64,000 nt of DNA, taken from NCBI GenBank assembly GCA_948144175.1, contig CANXME010002192.1:1798001-1862000 (forward strand). Direction: 5' to 3'. This DNA comes from Closterium sp. NIES-65. Its lineage: Eukaryota > Streptophyta > Zygnematophyceae > Desmidiales > Closteriaceae. Positions 35,977 to 49,433 of this stretch are shown piece by piece; positions within the stretch are counted from its first letter, which is position 1, and each line of letters starts with the position of its first letter. The translations under genes and the position numbers were made by a program. The notes below the pieces were generated by a model. It was not told where the DNA came from. It saw nothing but the letters and a program-made list of their open reading frames with translations, and ran no database searches.

Positions 35977-36897
35977 TGGTATAGAGCAGGTTCCCTAGTG
36001 GGAACGCTTTCTAGGGCCCACCACTGAAAATCAAAATATATATTTTCTGACCGAAGCGCGAGTCGCCCCTGCCCAAGGCGCGCCCCGTGGGCTGCCCTCT
36101 CGTCGCGTCCCCTGCCCTTAGCGGCCTGTCGCGCCCTCCTAGAAGCCCCTCTCACGGCCCCTCGCGCCACCCCTAGCGACCCCGTCGCCGCCCCTCGCGG
36201 CCCCGTCGCCACCCCTAGCGGGCCCGTCGCCACCCTTCGCGGCCCCGTCGCCGCCCCTAGCGGCCCCGTCGCCGCCCCTCGCGGCTTCGTTTCCGCCCCT
36301 CGCGGCCCCATCGCCGCCCGTTACGGCCCCGTCGCCGCCCCTAGCGGCCCCATCGCCGCCCTTCGCGGCCCCGTCGCCGCCCCTATCGGCCCCGTCGCTG
36401 CCTCTATCGGCCACGTCGCTGCCCTTCGCGGCCCCGTCGCCGCCCCTAGCGGCCCCGTCGCCGCCCTTCTTGGCCCCTCGCAGCCCCTTCGCAGCCCCGT
36501 CGTCGCCCCTAGCGGCCCCGTCGCCGCCCTTCGAGGCCCCTCGCGGCCCCTTCTCGGCCCCGGCGCCGCCCTTCGTGGCCCCGTCGCCACCCTTCCCGGC
36601 CCCCTCTCGGCTCCTCCGCCACCAGCAGCAGCCGCCACCGCCGCCGCCAGCAGCAGCTGACAGCAGCAGACGCCGCCGACAGCAGCGGCGGCCGCCACCA
36701 GCAGCACCCGTCGCCGCCGACAGCCGCGACTGCCGCCGCCAGTGACAGCAGGAGCTGCCGCCGCGGTTGCGGCTCTATCCCTGCCGACGCGCCTCGGCCC
36801 TGCCCCACCGCTTGCCGGCCCCTACCTACCAGCCCTGGTGAGAGCACTGCCGAGTCACGCCTGCTACTGGTGCCCCTAGCCTGTTGCCACTGCTGTC
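35977..36897 (+). repeat. Copia C leader: primer site, hairpin, palindrome, GC-rich repeats
   Basis: Primer site at 35977. The perfect 6-bp hairpin GTTCCC-TAGT-GGGAAC is at 35990-36005 and GGGCCC at 36014-36019. From about 36160 to 36610 come repeats of a roughly 22-bp unit ccccgtcgccgcccctagcgg. These differ from the repeats in the other leaders. Confidence 0.85.
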
Positions 36898-38400
36898 ATG
36901 GCTACCCCTAGCGTTCTAGTCTTTGATGCTGAGGGTCGGGCTGTTGACTTTGAGGTCTGCCCCGGCTGCCGATGCTGACACCACTGTTTGCTCACAGTGG
37001 GCCACACGCGATGCTGCTGTCCGTCTTCCTGTGCGTAGTCACTTGCCGTCCACTGAGCGCGCGCACTTTAGTCAGTACAAGAGTGCTAAGACCTTATACG
37101 ATGCTGTAGTTGCACGCTACTCTTCCCCTGCCACTGCTGCCCTTAGCCGCCTCATGCTGCCGTACCTGTTTCCTGACCTCGCCGCCTTTCCCACAGTCGC
37201 TGACCTCATTACGCACCTTCGCACTAGTGACACCCGCTACCGCGCTACGCTTCCTGCTGAGTTCTGTGCCAAGAACCCTCCCCCCATGTACATCACCCTC
37301 TACTACATAGTCACCCGACTCCCTGACTCCCTTCGCTCGGTCACCGACCACTTCCTCTCTGTTTGCCCCACCACGCTCACCGTTGACCTCCTCGAGGAGC
37401 GCCTCCTGGCAGCTGAGAAGAGTTTAGTCGCTGTAGGAGCCTCTCGTGGTGACCCTCGTGCCCCCTTCTTTGAGGGGTGCTCCCCCTACCCCCTTAAGCC
37501 CTTGGTTGCCTCTGCTGCTGCCATCGACTTCGTTGGCACTAAGTCGGTCAGCGCTGCGTCTACCCCTAGCGGGAGACGCCGCACCGGCAAGGGCAAGGGG
37601 GGCAAGGGCGCTGGAGGGGCTGGCGTGGGCGGTGGAGGTGGCGATGGAGGCGGCGGAGGGAGTGGGGGTGGCCGTGGGAGTGGTGGCGAGGGTGGGGGCT
37701 TCGGTGACGGCAGTGGAGGCGAAGGCGGCGTCGGCAGTGGCGGTGGGAGCGGAGGAGGAGGCGGTGGCGGCGGTGGCGGAGGTGGCAGCAGCGGAGGTGG
37801 CGGCGCCGGAGGTGGAGCTGGTCGGGGTGGCTCTCCGCAGCGGGGCGGCTTCGGTAGTGGTCAGCGCCAGCAGCAGCAGTGCACTCGTGAGACCCCGCCC
37901 CCCCAGCACCTTCGTGAGTGGTACGCTGCGCATCAGCGGGGTGGGGGTGCTGGTCCTTGTGCCTACGTCGTGCGTACCAGCGACCGCACTGGTGAGCCGT
38001 GCGGTGGCCCGCACATCACTCAGCGCTGCTTCGGCCGCCTGACGGATGCTTGGTGTCTCCAATTCCCTGACGCCACTGAGATCCCCCGCTGGGGCGAGCT
38101 GCTTAGGTCGGGGGATGCTATCTTTGATCTAGATTATGATGCCATTCTTGCTGCCATGTATGCTGCGTCTACTAGTGATGAGGGTGACTGTTACCTGTGT
38201 GTTCCGCCTGTCCCGGGCTTTGAGGCTGCTGCTCTAGGTGCTGGTGAGGCTGCTGCTCTCAATGCTAGTGCGTCTGCTGCCCTAGGTGCTAGTGCGTCTG
38301 CTGCCCTAGGTGCTGGTGAGTCTGCTCTCTCAGGTACCACGTCGGCTCAGGCCTTACACACCTTCACCCTTGACTCGGGTGCTTCCCGCACTTTCTTTCG
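36898..38400 (+). pseudogene. gag: Copia C gag with internal deletion
   Basis: ATG at 36898 starts MATPSVLVFDAEGRAVDFEV. Then about 120 bases present in A1 and D are deleted at about 36957, changing the frame. From there the capsid region continues in the new frame (SQWATRDAAVRLPVRSHLPS). A glycine-rich tract lies at about 37615-37830 and the zinc knuckle C-X13-C-X3-H-X4-C at about 37957-38028. The downstream frame stays open into protease, which suggests that the deletion is late. Confidence 0.9.
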
Positions 38401-39660
38401 AGACCGCACCACGCTTACGCCGCTTAGTCGGCCAGTTGCGGTCTCCCTGGCGGACCCCTCTGGGGGTCCTGACCTTGCCCACTTCTCCACTGTCTTACCG
38501 TGTCCGGCGGCCCCCTCTGGCACCCTGTTCGGTCTCTACCTCCCCTTGTTCTCTACTAACTTGCTGAGTGGTGCTGATCTACAGGATGCGGGGGTTCACC
38601 AGTTCACTCCTGCGAGTCAGCGGGTGACCCACTGTACGTGTGCTCGGACGGGCCTACACTTGGCCACCTTTATCCGTCAGCCGGGGTCGAGCCTGTACAC
38701 ACTGACTACTGAGTCTCCTCCGGTTGCTGAGTCTGGTCCTGAGTCTGCTCTCAGCTCGTGTCGTCTCCTGTCCCACCAGACTCTCCTCTGGCACCACCGC
38801 CTTGGTGAACCCTCCCTGCCTCGTCTCCGAGGCATGGCCTCCCGTGTCCTTGTCTCTGGTCTCCCCCGGTCCCTCCCTCCCCTCCCTCCGGGGCCTGCCC
38901 CTACCTGGCTTCCCTGCGTCAAGGGGCGGCAGCGCGCCGCCCCTCACTCCTCCGAGTTTCCTCCGACAGAGGCTCCGCTGCAGACTCTTCACATGGACGT
39001 GTGGGAACCCGCCCGCGTCCGTGGCCAGGGTCACGAGCGTTACTTCCTGTTCGTGGTTGACGACTACTCGCGTTACACCACGGTGTTCCCCTTGCGCAGC
39101 AAGGGTGACGTCACTGAGGTGTTGATCGACTGGATCTGCGCAGCTCGTCTCCAGCTCAGAAAGAGTTTCGGCTCGGACTTTCCTGTTCTGCGTCTGCACT
39201 CTGACAGAGGCGGGGAGTTTTCCTCTGCCCTTCTGGGAGCCTTCTGTCGTCCACTGGGCATCCGCCAGACCTTCACGCTTCCGGCCTCTCCACATCAAAA
39301 TGGGATTGCTGAGCACGGCATTGGCATGGTCATGGACGTCGCTCGTACGTCCATGATCCATGCGACTGCTCCCCATTTTCTGTGGCTGTTGCGGTTCAGT
39401 ACGCAGCGCATCAGATCAACCTTCAGCCCCGGGTCTCCTTGCCAGAGACCTCCCCCACCTTACGGTGGACAGGGAAGGTTGGCGATGCGTCAGCGTTTCG
39501 TGTCTGGGGATCTTGGGCGTTTGTCCGCGACTTGTCTGCGGACAAGCTGTCCCCCCGTGCTATTCCCTGTGTCTTCCTTGGCTTCCCCCCTAACGCGCCT
39601 GGTTGGGAGTTCTACCACCCCACCTCACGCCGTGTTCTGTCCTCCTAGGACGTCACCTAT
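38365..39660 (+). pseudogene. pol: Copia C protease and integrase, frameshifted
   Basis: The protease site LDSGASRTFF is near 38370. Integrase has LLWHHRLGEPSL (the usual GHPSL is GEPSL), LHSDRGGEFSS and HQNGIAEHGIGMV, so the usual AERRIG is altered. A missing T near 39390 (tggctgttgcgg versus tggccgtttgcgg) shifts the frame. TAG at 39646 stands where the other copies have CAG. Confidence 0.9.
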
Positions 39661-42591
39661 GACGAGTCGGTGCCTTACTACCGTCTCTTCCCCTACCGTA
39701 CTGCGCCCCTCCCCCCGCCGCCGCTCTTCCTTGCGCGTGGTCCCCCCACGGTAGACCCTCTCCCCCCTCAGGGTCCTGCCCCGTCAGGTGTGTCTCAGGT
39801 AGACGCAGTCGAGCCTGTCAAGGTAGCTGTTGACTCTTGTGCTGCTAATGGTGCTGAGCGTGGGGGTGCTGAGTCTGGGGGTGCTGAGCTTGGGGGTGCG
39901 GAGCCTGGGGGTACGGAGCCTGGGGGTGCTGAGCCTTGGGGTGCGGAGCCTGGGGGTGCTGGGTCTGCTCGTATGGTCTCTGGCGGTGCTGGGTTTGGGG
40001 GCCCTTCGGGTGCTTCGTCGAGGCGGGAGCCACCCTCTCCACAGGAGCTGCACGAGTGGTTTACCCGGTGCTGGAGCCGTGCTGCTTGAGCTGGAGGTGT
40101 TACTGTTTCTGCTGACCCTGGGGTCGGCACTGGAGTTACTGGAGCCACTTGTCATGGAGCCACTGGCGGTACTGGAGCTGCTGGGACTATGGGTGCTGCT
40201 GAGGCTACTGGAGTTGGTCCTGCTGGAGGTACTGCTGGAGCTGCTGACGATACTGGAGTTGGCGGTGTTGGAGCTGCAGGTGCTGCTAGCGCTGGTGCTG
40301 CCGCTCAGGGTGCTGGTGCTGTCCATGCTGGTTCTGGAGGCGCTGCGCGGCGGCGGCCGTACTTCGTTCCGCTCCTTGAGCAGGTTCTTGGTCTCCCGCC
40401 CTCTAGTGGTCCTGCTCCTCCCTTAGAGTGTCCACAGCCTGTCCAGTCGCGGTCACAGTTACAGCCCGCCTCCCCCCTGCCTGCTCCTCCCTGCACTGGT
40501 CCTACTGGAGGTCTTGCTGAGCGTCGTGAGCCTGCGTCTCGTTTTGCGTCGTTTGTTCGTGCTGCTCTTACTAGTGGTCCTACTGCACGTCCACGTCCTC
40601 CAGCGGTCCTTGGCACACACCAGATGGCACTGCGTCCTTCCACTGCTCCTCTGCGTGTCCCGTTGCCGTCTCCTCCAGAGTCCTCTCTTCCTGTTCTTGC
40701 TGACTAGGAGTCTGACTCTCTTCGTGCTGCCAGTCCTACTGTCACGCGTCTCCTGGCTACTATTGTCAGTGACCCTTCCTTTGAGTCCACTGCTGCGTCT
40801 GCCTTGGTTGCTGAGCTTATCGACTTTGCTGCTCGCTGTCGTCTACACTACGCTACTAGTCTTGTTTCCGAGTCTGAGTCTGTCTGTCCTCCGTCCGTCG
40901 GGGATGAGTGTGCTCTTAGCACGGACGTCCTTGAGGACAGGCAGGAGGAGTTCCAGTGTTTTGCTGCTGCTCTGCCTCATCTCGTGTCCACGCTGACTGC
41001 CCCTGAGGGAGACCCGGATGCACCAAACATCCCGACTCCTCGATCGTATGCTGAGGCGATCGAGGGTCCCTACTCCTCACAGTGGCAGTCAGCCATGGAC
41101 GCAGAGATGGCTTCATGGAAGTCCACAGGCACCTACGTCGACAAGGTTCCCCCACCTGGAGCGAACATCGTTAGTGGCATGTGGATCTTCAGGGTGAAGC
41201 GGCCGCCGGGTTCTCCGCCTGTCTTCAAGGCACGTTACGTGGCTCGAGGCTTCAGTCAGCGGCAGGGAGTTGACTACTTTCAGACCTTCTCTCCTACCCC
41301 GAAGATGACCACTCTTCAGGTGCTGCTGCACATAGCCGCTCAGCGCGACTACGAGCTTCACTCTCTTGACTTCAGCACACCTTTCCTGCAGGGCAGCCTG
41401 CACAAGGAGATCTGGCTGCGCCGCCTACCTGGCTTCACTGGGTCGTTTCCTCCTGGTACGCAGTGGAGCCTCTGGCGACCGGTCTATGGTCTCCGCCAAG
41501 CGCCCCGTGAGTGGCACGACACACTGAGGACTACACTTGTGGCTCTTGGGTTTGCTCCTTCTACTGCTGACCTGTCGCTGTTTCTGCGCACCGACACCTC
41601 TTTGCCGCCGTTCTACATCCTCGTGTACGTCGACGACTTGGTCTTTGCCACTACCGACACTGCTCGACTCGCCCACGTGAAGTCGGAGTTGCAGAAGAGA
41701 CACACGTGCACAGACCTAGGTGAACTGCGCAGCTACCTTGGCTTGCTGATCACCCGGGACAGAGCACAGCGCACCATTACCCTGACTCAGTCACACATGG
41801 TGCAGCAGGTCCTTCAGCGCTTCGGCTTCACGTACTCCTCGCCTCAGGCCACTCCTCTGTCTACTCGCCCCTCGGATGAGTCCATAGAGCTGAGTGGCCC
41901 GTACCCAGAGCTTGTTGGCTGCCTCATGTACCTGATGACCTGCATACGACCTGATCTTGCATACCCTCTTAGCATCTTGGCACGCTATGTTGCTCCTGGG
42001 AGACACTGACCTGAGCACATGGCTGCCGCAAAGAGGGTGTTGCGCTACTTGTGCAGTACATCGGGCATGGGGCTAGTGCTTGGAGGGCGCCGTTCTGTGG
42101 TCCTCACGGGTCACGCAGACGCTTCTTGGGCTGACGACCCGGCTATGCAGTGGTCGTCACAGGGTTACACCTTCAGCCTTGGTTCCGGTTCTGTATTGTG
42201 GCGGTCTACCCGCTCGTCTTTTGTTCTCGGCTCCAGCTGTGAGGCTGAGATCTACGCGGGGGCCATGGCTGCACAGGAGCTACGCTGGCTCACCTACCTG
42301 CTGACTGACCTAGGAGAGCCACCTCGTTCTCCTCCAGTTCTGTACGTAGACAACAAGGCCATGCTGGCCTTGTGTCGGGAGCACAGAATGGAGCACAGAA
42401 CAAAGCACATTGCTCTTCGCTACTTCCTTGCTCGTGAGCTGCAGCAACGTGGTCAGCTGCGCCTTGCGTACGTGGCCTCTGAGGCCAGCACTGCTGATAT
42501 CTTTACCAAGGCACTTCCGCCTTGTGATCATCAGCGCTGCTATACGGTGCTAGGTCTTGTGCCTACTTGGCCTCACTTGCTCACTTCTTGA
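39661..42591 (+). pseudogene. pol: Copia C linker, reverse transcriptase and RNase H
   Basis: GGAEP-type linker at 39850-39960. TGA at 40087 and TAG at 40705 interrupt the poorly conserved spacer. RT is open from 40804 to 42009 with MASWKSTGTYVDKVPPPG, GFSQRQGVDYFQTFSP and YVDDLVFATTD near 41630. TGA at 42007 replaces CGA. RNase H is open from 42019 with GHADASWADDPAMQWS, CEAEIYAGAMAAQELRW and YVDNKAMLALCREH. The family stop is at 42589-42591. The RT and RNase H parts are the best preserved of the old copies. Confidence 0.91.
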
Positions 42592-42788
42592 CCTTGCTTG
42601 TATTGTGATCTTTCTATACCTGCACTTGCTTGTTTACCTTTATATATGATCTTGCATGTGAACTGGCCTTGTGGCCTTGAACTTGTGCTCGGAATGTGTG
42701 GTGACGTTGTGATCCACCCTGAGCTTGCTTTGCTTTGCTTGACTGGTCTTGTGACCTCTTGTTCTCCCCTACTTTGCCTATGGGGGTG

Positions 42789-42914
42789 TGTCAAACTCAT
42801 ATGCTATAGTCTGTGTAGGCTGTAGTGGGGTAGACAATATGGGGTACGACACTTTTAGGTTTTCCTACTTGAACCCACCTGTTTGCCAGTGCATTCATTC
42901 CTCATTTCTTCACA
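42789..42914 (+). repeat. 3' LTR of copia C (126 bp)
   Basis: TGTCAAACTCATATGC...ttcttcaca, preceded by the polypurine tract ctatgggggtg. It is the uninterrupted partner of the split 5' LTR and shows where the gypsy element entered. Confidence 0.94.
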
Positions 42915-43616
42915 TAAGCCGCCCCTTGGAGCTGCCTTGCCTCATGAGATCGCTCCTGCCCTGCCCCGCACACAAGCCAGAACGCTGTCCGCGCACTGCC
43001 GGCCCACATTGCATGCGCGCCGCCTGCTGCAAACGCGTTGCTTAGCTACACGCGCGCTGCTTGTTGCAAACGCGCTGCTTAGCTACACGCGTGCTGGCCG
43101 CTACCTATCCGCGAGCGCCCCGCCTGCCTGCACGCGCCACTGTGCCCTTGCCCGCGAGTGCCATTGCGCCCCTGCCCGCTCGCACTGCCTGCCAGCAGCT
43201 CGCGCGCCCTGTCTGCGCCCTGCTCGTCAGAGCTGCTACGCGCTACTGTTGCTGCTCTTGCACACGCTACTACTAAGCGCTGCTGCTGCTGTACCGCTGC
43301 TACAGTTACGCTCTGCCCTCAGAGGCCCCTACCCGCCAGCTGCTGGTGCCACACTGCCTAGCCACTCGCCCCGCACGCTGCACCGAGTGAGCTGCTGCTG
43401 CTGCTAAGTGCTGCTGCAACTGCTACCTGCTGCCTTCACGCACCCAGCCCGCGCGCTGTTGCTGCTGCTGCTGTGCGTCTTCTCCCAAGTGTTGCTGCTG
43501 CTGGTGCTACTTGCTGCAGTTGCTGCTCCTTGCTGGTGCTGCTACTTGCTATAGCTGTTTTTACTTGCTGCAGCTGTCACTCCTTGCTGCTGCTGCTTTT
43601 GCTGCTACTGCCGCTG
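42915..43616 (+). repeat. GC-rich, CTG-rich sequence, probably the rest of the copia F leader
   Basis: It continues from the copia C target duplication. Composition (gccgcc, cgcgccctgc, ctgctgctg runs) is like the leaders of the other copies. No reliable frame. Assignment to F rests on position (the other side of the C insertion) and composition only. Confidence 0.5.
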
Positions 43617-44287
43617 CGTCGTTTGATGGTGCATTGTGCTCTGTCCCGAGTGATCTGCAAGCCAAGAGAGCTCCGCAACTCACCTAGGTTAGTGCAGGTG
43701 TGTCTCACCTACAGTCTAGCCTTCGCTAAGGCCAGCGCCCTAGTGTTAGCAGTAGCAAAAACCAAGTCGTCGACGTACATGAGAAAGCAGAACGGCGGCA
43801 GAGAAGTGTTGGTGCGTAGAAACAACGACGAGTCAGTAGTATAGAAGGAGCAAACCAAAGAGCCGCAAGTGTCGTCCTGAGCGTGTCGTACCACTCGCGG
43901 GGCAAATGATGGAAACCGTAGTCTGGCCGCTAGAGGCTCCACTGGGTACCCTCTGGAAACGACCCAGTGAAGCCGGTAGTGCAGCCAAAACTCCTCGTGA
44001 AGGCTGCCCTGTAAGAAAGTTGTGGAGAAGTCGAGGGAGTGCAGCTCGTAGTCACGCTGTGTTGCAACGTGCAGCAACGCCCGGTGAGTAGTCATCTTCG
44101 AGGTGGGAGAGAGGGTCCGGAAAAAGTTGACCCCCTGTCGCTGACTGAAGCCTCGAGCAACGTAACGCGCCTTGAAGGCACGCGGAGAACCTGGCAGCCC
44201 TTTCACTCTGAAAACCCACATGCTATCGACTATGTTCGCCCTAGGAGGAGGAACCTCGTTGACGTAGGTGCTTGTGGACTTCCATGA
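43617..44287 (-). pseudogene. Copia reverse-transcriptase fragment, minus strand
   Basis: Reading leftward from 44287: STSTYVNEVPPPR-like start, MWVFRVKGLPGSP, ARYVARGFSQRQGVNFFRTL, LDFSTTFLQGSLHEEFW and YVDDLVFATA at about 43745-43775. It continues through LGELRSSLGLQITRDRAQ-like sequence to about 43620. There are indels and a TAG (about 43711). No LTR or other domain accompanies it, so it is an isolated, probably 5'- and 3'-truncated piece. Confidence 0.85.
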
Positions 44288-44829
44288 ATGTTGTTATCAG
44301 ATCTATGAAGAAGTATTTTAAGACGTTTCTTAACACTTCTTTATACACATTACAGTAAGTTAGGGAGCAGGTTACGCCAATGACTCCTTGTAGCATATGC
44401 TGACAATGGATGGAATCAGGGTTTTTTTTTTTTTTTTTTTTTTTTTTTTGGTTGTGAAGCAACCTATTACAATCATTATGTACAATTTTTTTTTTCAATC
44501 CTCCATACTTCACAAAATATAGGATGGAAAAAATCTAGTGAACGATACTAGCTAAGTGACTGACTGCTATGTATTGCCGCGTCAATTTACCACCTGTTGA
44601 ACCACATTCCTTCTCTTTTCCTAGTTTGCTTTGACTGAACCTATATTTCATGAGTTGCCAAAATGATGTACTATAAACGTGTAACTGCTTATTCCGTGAT
44701 GCATATGTCTGATGATGTTATGCATAGATGAAGTAAATGCAGATGCATAGGTATAATGCATATACTACCGGTAGTGAAATTAATGCATAGCATGATGGAA
44801 ATGCGTAACAGTTAATTGACGCGGACCCT
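44288..44829. other. AT-rich non-coding interval with a T run
   Basis: Contains a T run of about 29 bases at 44421-44449 and many atgcat words. No gene seen. Confidence 0.5.
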
Positions 44830-46300
<1,471 letters not shown>

Positions 46301-46647
46301 GGAAACTTGTTCTCAGTCTTTCGGACTCGTTCATTTAATCCTACATTTTTTCCCATTATTTAAAACGTGATACTAAGGAGGGATGAACACCGTGAATTTC
46401 GAAATCATTAACGTCATTAGATATAGTAAAGATACAGTACACTAGCATAATAAAGAGATAGTGACTAAACATTTACCAAAATTTTTAGAAATTCAGTACA
46501 GCCTACAATGCTACATTATAACAAATAGAGAAGACAATACACTAAAAAGTTCAAAAGCTTACATAGATACAAATCCAAGAACTACCATTAGCTACAAACT
46601 TATCTACACCTACAAAAACAGCCCTAAGCTACCACAGGTACTACAGG

Positions 46648-48666
46648 TCACCCGTAAAGCTCCTCCTGCTCTTCATTCTCATCATAAACCCACTCCTGCA
46701 AGCCTGGCTCGCTCACTAGCTCATCCAGACCAAGGTCACCATGCTCGTCTGCAACCAGTCCCTCCTCTGGAATCTCCTTCCAACCAACGATGCAGACCTT
46801 GCCGATCCCAAGGCAGTCGTCCGTGCGAGTGACGTCACTGCTGTTAATCCAGCGCTGTACAACCCGCGCCTGCCTGGCAAGAGCACCAGGATCCCCCGAC
46901 CGATCCAACTGAGCCTTCGTGGCGCCGGGATGGCGGAACTTGAACCTCACCTGCACGAAGAAGAAAACAATCAACACTTGTTAAATTGCACAATGTGAAT
47001 GGCAAATAAAGTGCTCATGTTAAACTTACCGCTGCAAGGATGATTAGCAGTTGAACAAGAAATAAACCAATTGGCAAGGCGCCACTTGAATCCCACAGAG
47101 AAGCACACTTAACAAAGGCAGGGCTGGAAAACGGACTGCCTCTCCTGTTGACGTGCGAGGGAATCCCCAAGAACTCTGCAACGGACCAAAACATACGTCA
47201 GAACATGCCACGTTAATCCCGAAACCCAATTAATGCAACCGCTAAAAAAAACCTCAATGAATTACTATCGGCGAAACGCTCAACGTAGTCAACACATTTC
47301 GTGAGTAAGTCCTCAGGCACCTGCAGGGTTAGCTCTCCCTTGAAGTTCCGCTTCCTCTCCATAAAAACGCATGGTTCTAGGCTCAGAGCATAAAGGCGAC
47401 AGAATCGGTAGATTTTACCGATCCGGTCGTTGAAGCGCACACACGCGTGCTTCAAAATGCCATTGACCTTCAGCAAGGCAGCAAGCTTCAAGCCCCGAGG
47501 GGAGTGAGCGATGTAACCAGCTTTCTCTGCACAAAACACGAATAACGACGAGTAAGTAAAAAACAATGAAAAACGAACGCGACAGTTTCTGACCGTCACT
47601 TACTGATTAAAGCTGCAAGCATCGCATCAGGATCGTGTGACAGGTTGAGCGTATCCGGCTTGAAAAGGAAGTCGTCGCACGACTCCTTGATGTGGACCTG
47701 AAATTAAAAAATCACATCGCATTAGTGACTGTTTGTAAATAGCGCAGACGGCAGAATAGAGGGCAATAATCACCCGCCAATTCACTTTGGCGAGCTGATC
47801 ATCGGCAATTTTCTCCGCCAGATGCTTCAACAGCGCCAATGCATCCTTCAGATCCGCGTCCCTCTTCTCAAGCTGCTGACGAAGCTCCACGTTCTGCTTT
47901 TCCTGGTCGTCAGCCTTCAGTTGAAGCTCATCATTCACCTTCAGATGCTGCCGTCCCTCCTCGCAAAAACGCGTAGCCTTGGTAGTATAAGCCTCCCCTA
48001 TCGCCCGGGTCATCGCCAACTCCATCGGGTGATCTCCAGTTTTGCCTGTTTGGGCCGAAAACAGACGCAACAGGATAGCAAAATTAGCGAGTGTAAGCAC
48101 GGATGAAGCGTGTCACATAAACATTCACTCACCCGCAGAAGCAGCATCTTATTTGTTAGCGACGGCTGCATCGACGTTTGCAACCAGCGTCGCTACAGCA
48201 GAGGAACGGCGTTCACCGGTGCGTTCAGGTGAACCGGCAGGAGAAGCCTCGATGGGCGAAGTAGAGGTGACGACAAGCTGTTGGTGAAGGGCGGGATTTG
48301 TCGCCGTAGGAAGCGCCGTGTCCTTCGCCCGCGTACTAGTGACTGTTGGGGGGGATTTGTCGATCTGGCTCTGTCGAGTTTGCTGACTCCGTGCCCCGGT
48401 GGGCCGGCGATTGGGTTGAGCTTCGTTGGCTGCATCGTCAGCTACATCAGCAACACATGCAACAAAATAACTAAAAATAAATCACTAAAAAACATCACAT
48501 ACGAAAGCACGATTCAAGAAACTATTTTTTACTAACGCTAAGTACCTGAGACAGCGTTGGTCGAAAGGTACTTGTGGTTCTCCTTGCTTAGACGAGGCAA
48601 GGAGGGCCGAGACTGCAAATGCATCATAGCGGGAGGGAATAAGTTTTTCGGATTGCCGCGGGCCAT
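46648..48666 (-). CDS. Seven-exon gene of unknown function (about 501 codons), one in-frame TAA
   Basis: Exons on the minus strand: 48666-48546, 48441-48133, 48045-47774, 47697-47604, 47526-47266, 47175-47030, 46950-46648. Every junction has GT-AG ends and all phases agree, which supports a real gene. The start is MARGNPKNLFPPAMMHLQSR; the stop is TGA. Exon 2 is Ser/Thr/Pro/Ala-rich and looks disordered. Exon 3 has a likely coiled coil (LQLKADDQEKQNVELRQQLE). Exons 4-5 encode a compact part (YIAHSPRGLKLAALLKVNG). Exon 6 ends with a hydrophobic stretch (LPIGLFLVQLLIILAA) that could be a membrane segment. The C-terminus is acidic. A TAA lies near the end of exon 2 (VANK*DAASAG). An upstream donor (ACCG|GTGAAC, same phase) would skip it. 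I do not recognise the family. Confidence 0.72.
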
Positions 48667-48701
48667 CGTTACAGACTAGAGACTAATAGCCTACAGAAGC
48701 G

Positions 48702-48877
48702 TGTGAAAGTAAGCGGTAGGATTAGGAGCCATAGCTAGGAGAGCCTTAGCTAGGCAGGAAACAGTTTAGGCAAAGAGGGATTGCACTAGCAAGAATGAGG
48801 ATACAAATAGCAAACCCTAGAAGGGTTGTACTCGCTATAGAGCACCCCACTACAGGCTAGAGCATAACATTCTGACA
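48702..48877 (-). repeat. 3' LTR of NA2
   Basis: Aligns with the NA1 LTRs through aggagccatagctag, actcgctat-gag-accccactacaggctaga and cattctgaca. The left boundary TGTGAAAG is less certain. Confidence 0.72.
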
Positions 48878-49410
48878 CACCCCCATAGCCAAAGTGGGGT
48901 GTAATCAGCAGAGCAAGCAAAGCAGAACAAGCTCAGGGTGGATCACAATGTCACCACACATTCTGAGCACAAGCTCAAGAAGCAATAGTTTAAAGTTCAC
49001 AATTATGAGCAAAGCTAGAGGCTATCGCAAAGGGCAAGTGAGGAGGAGGAGGGACAGTGAGAGGAGAGGAGATAGGAGGCGACGGATGAAGCTGCAGACA
49101 CACGGGCAACAGGAGGCACACTGGCACAGCGGGTACCGGAACAGCGCTCCGGACTACTGGAGTAACTGGCCCCGCAGCTAAAAGTAGCGGCAGACAAGCA
49201 ACGGACTCACAGACGACTGGCACAGGTGGCTACGACTTGGCTAATGGAGCAACTCCCCGGACTACAGGTGCTGCTGGCGACACAACGGCAACCTCCGTTC
49301 AACCTCCCCCAAACAGTACCACCCCCCCTGACACACACCCACTGCTTCACCCCTAGCTCCACTCCCCCTCCACCCCCCCTTAGTACCACTCCGACGGCTC
49401 CAACAGATAC
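48702..49410 (-). mobile_element. Non-autonomous element NA2, 3' part (LTR and interior), cut by copia D
   Basis: LTR at 48702-48877 (176 bp, ending cattctgaca), then the polypurine tract and interior homologous to NA1 11559-12060 (gcaaagctagaggc, gggcaagtgaggaggaggag, ccctagctccactcc). It includes the conserved copia 3' block (ggtggatcacaatgtcacca at 48937). Similarity stops near 49403, at the truncated LTR of copia D. Confidence 0.78.
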
Positions 49411-49433
49411 CATTCCAATCTAACTTCTTGTCA

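Larger units (their letters stand above)
23053..42914 (+). mobile_element. Copia C, interrupted in its 5' LTR by gypsy G (which holds copia B)
   Basis: The 5' LTR is split: 23053-23073, then after the gypsy element it resumes at 35867/35872 and ends at 35976. The 3' LTR is 42789-42914 (126 bp). Reassembled, the two LTRs differ at 5 of 126 positions (about 4%). Flanks TAGGC (23048-23052) and TAAGC (42915-42919) form a 5-bp duplication with one change. The coding region is decayed. Excluding the insertion, the element is about 7.1 kb. Confidence 0.92.
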
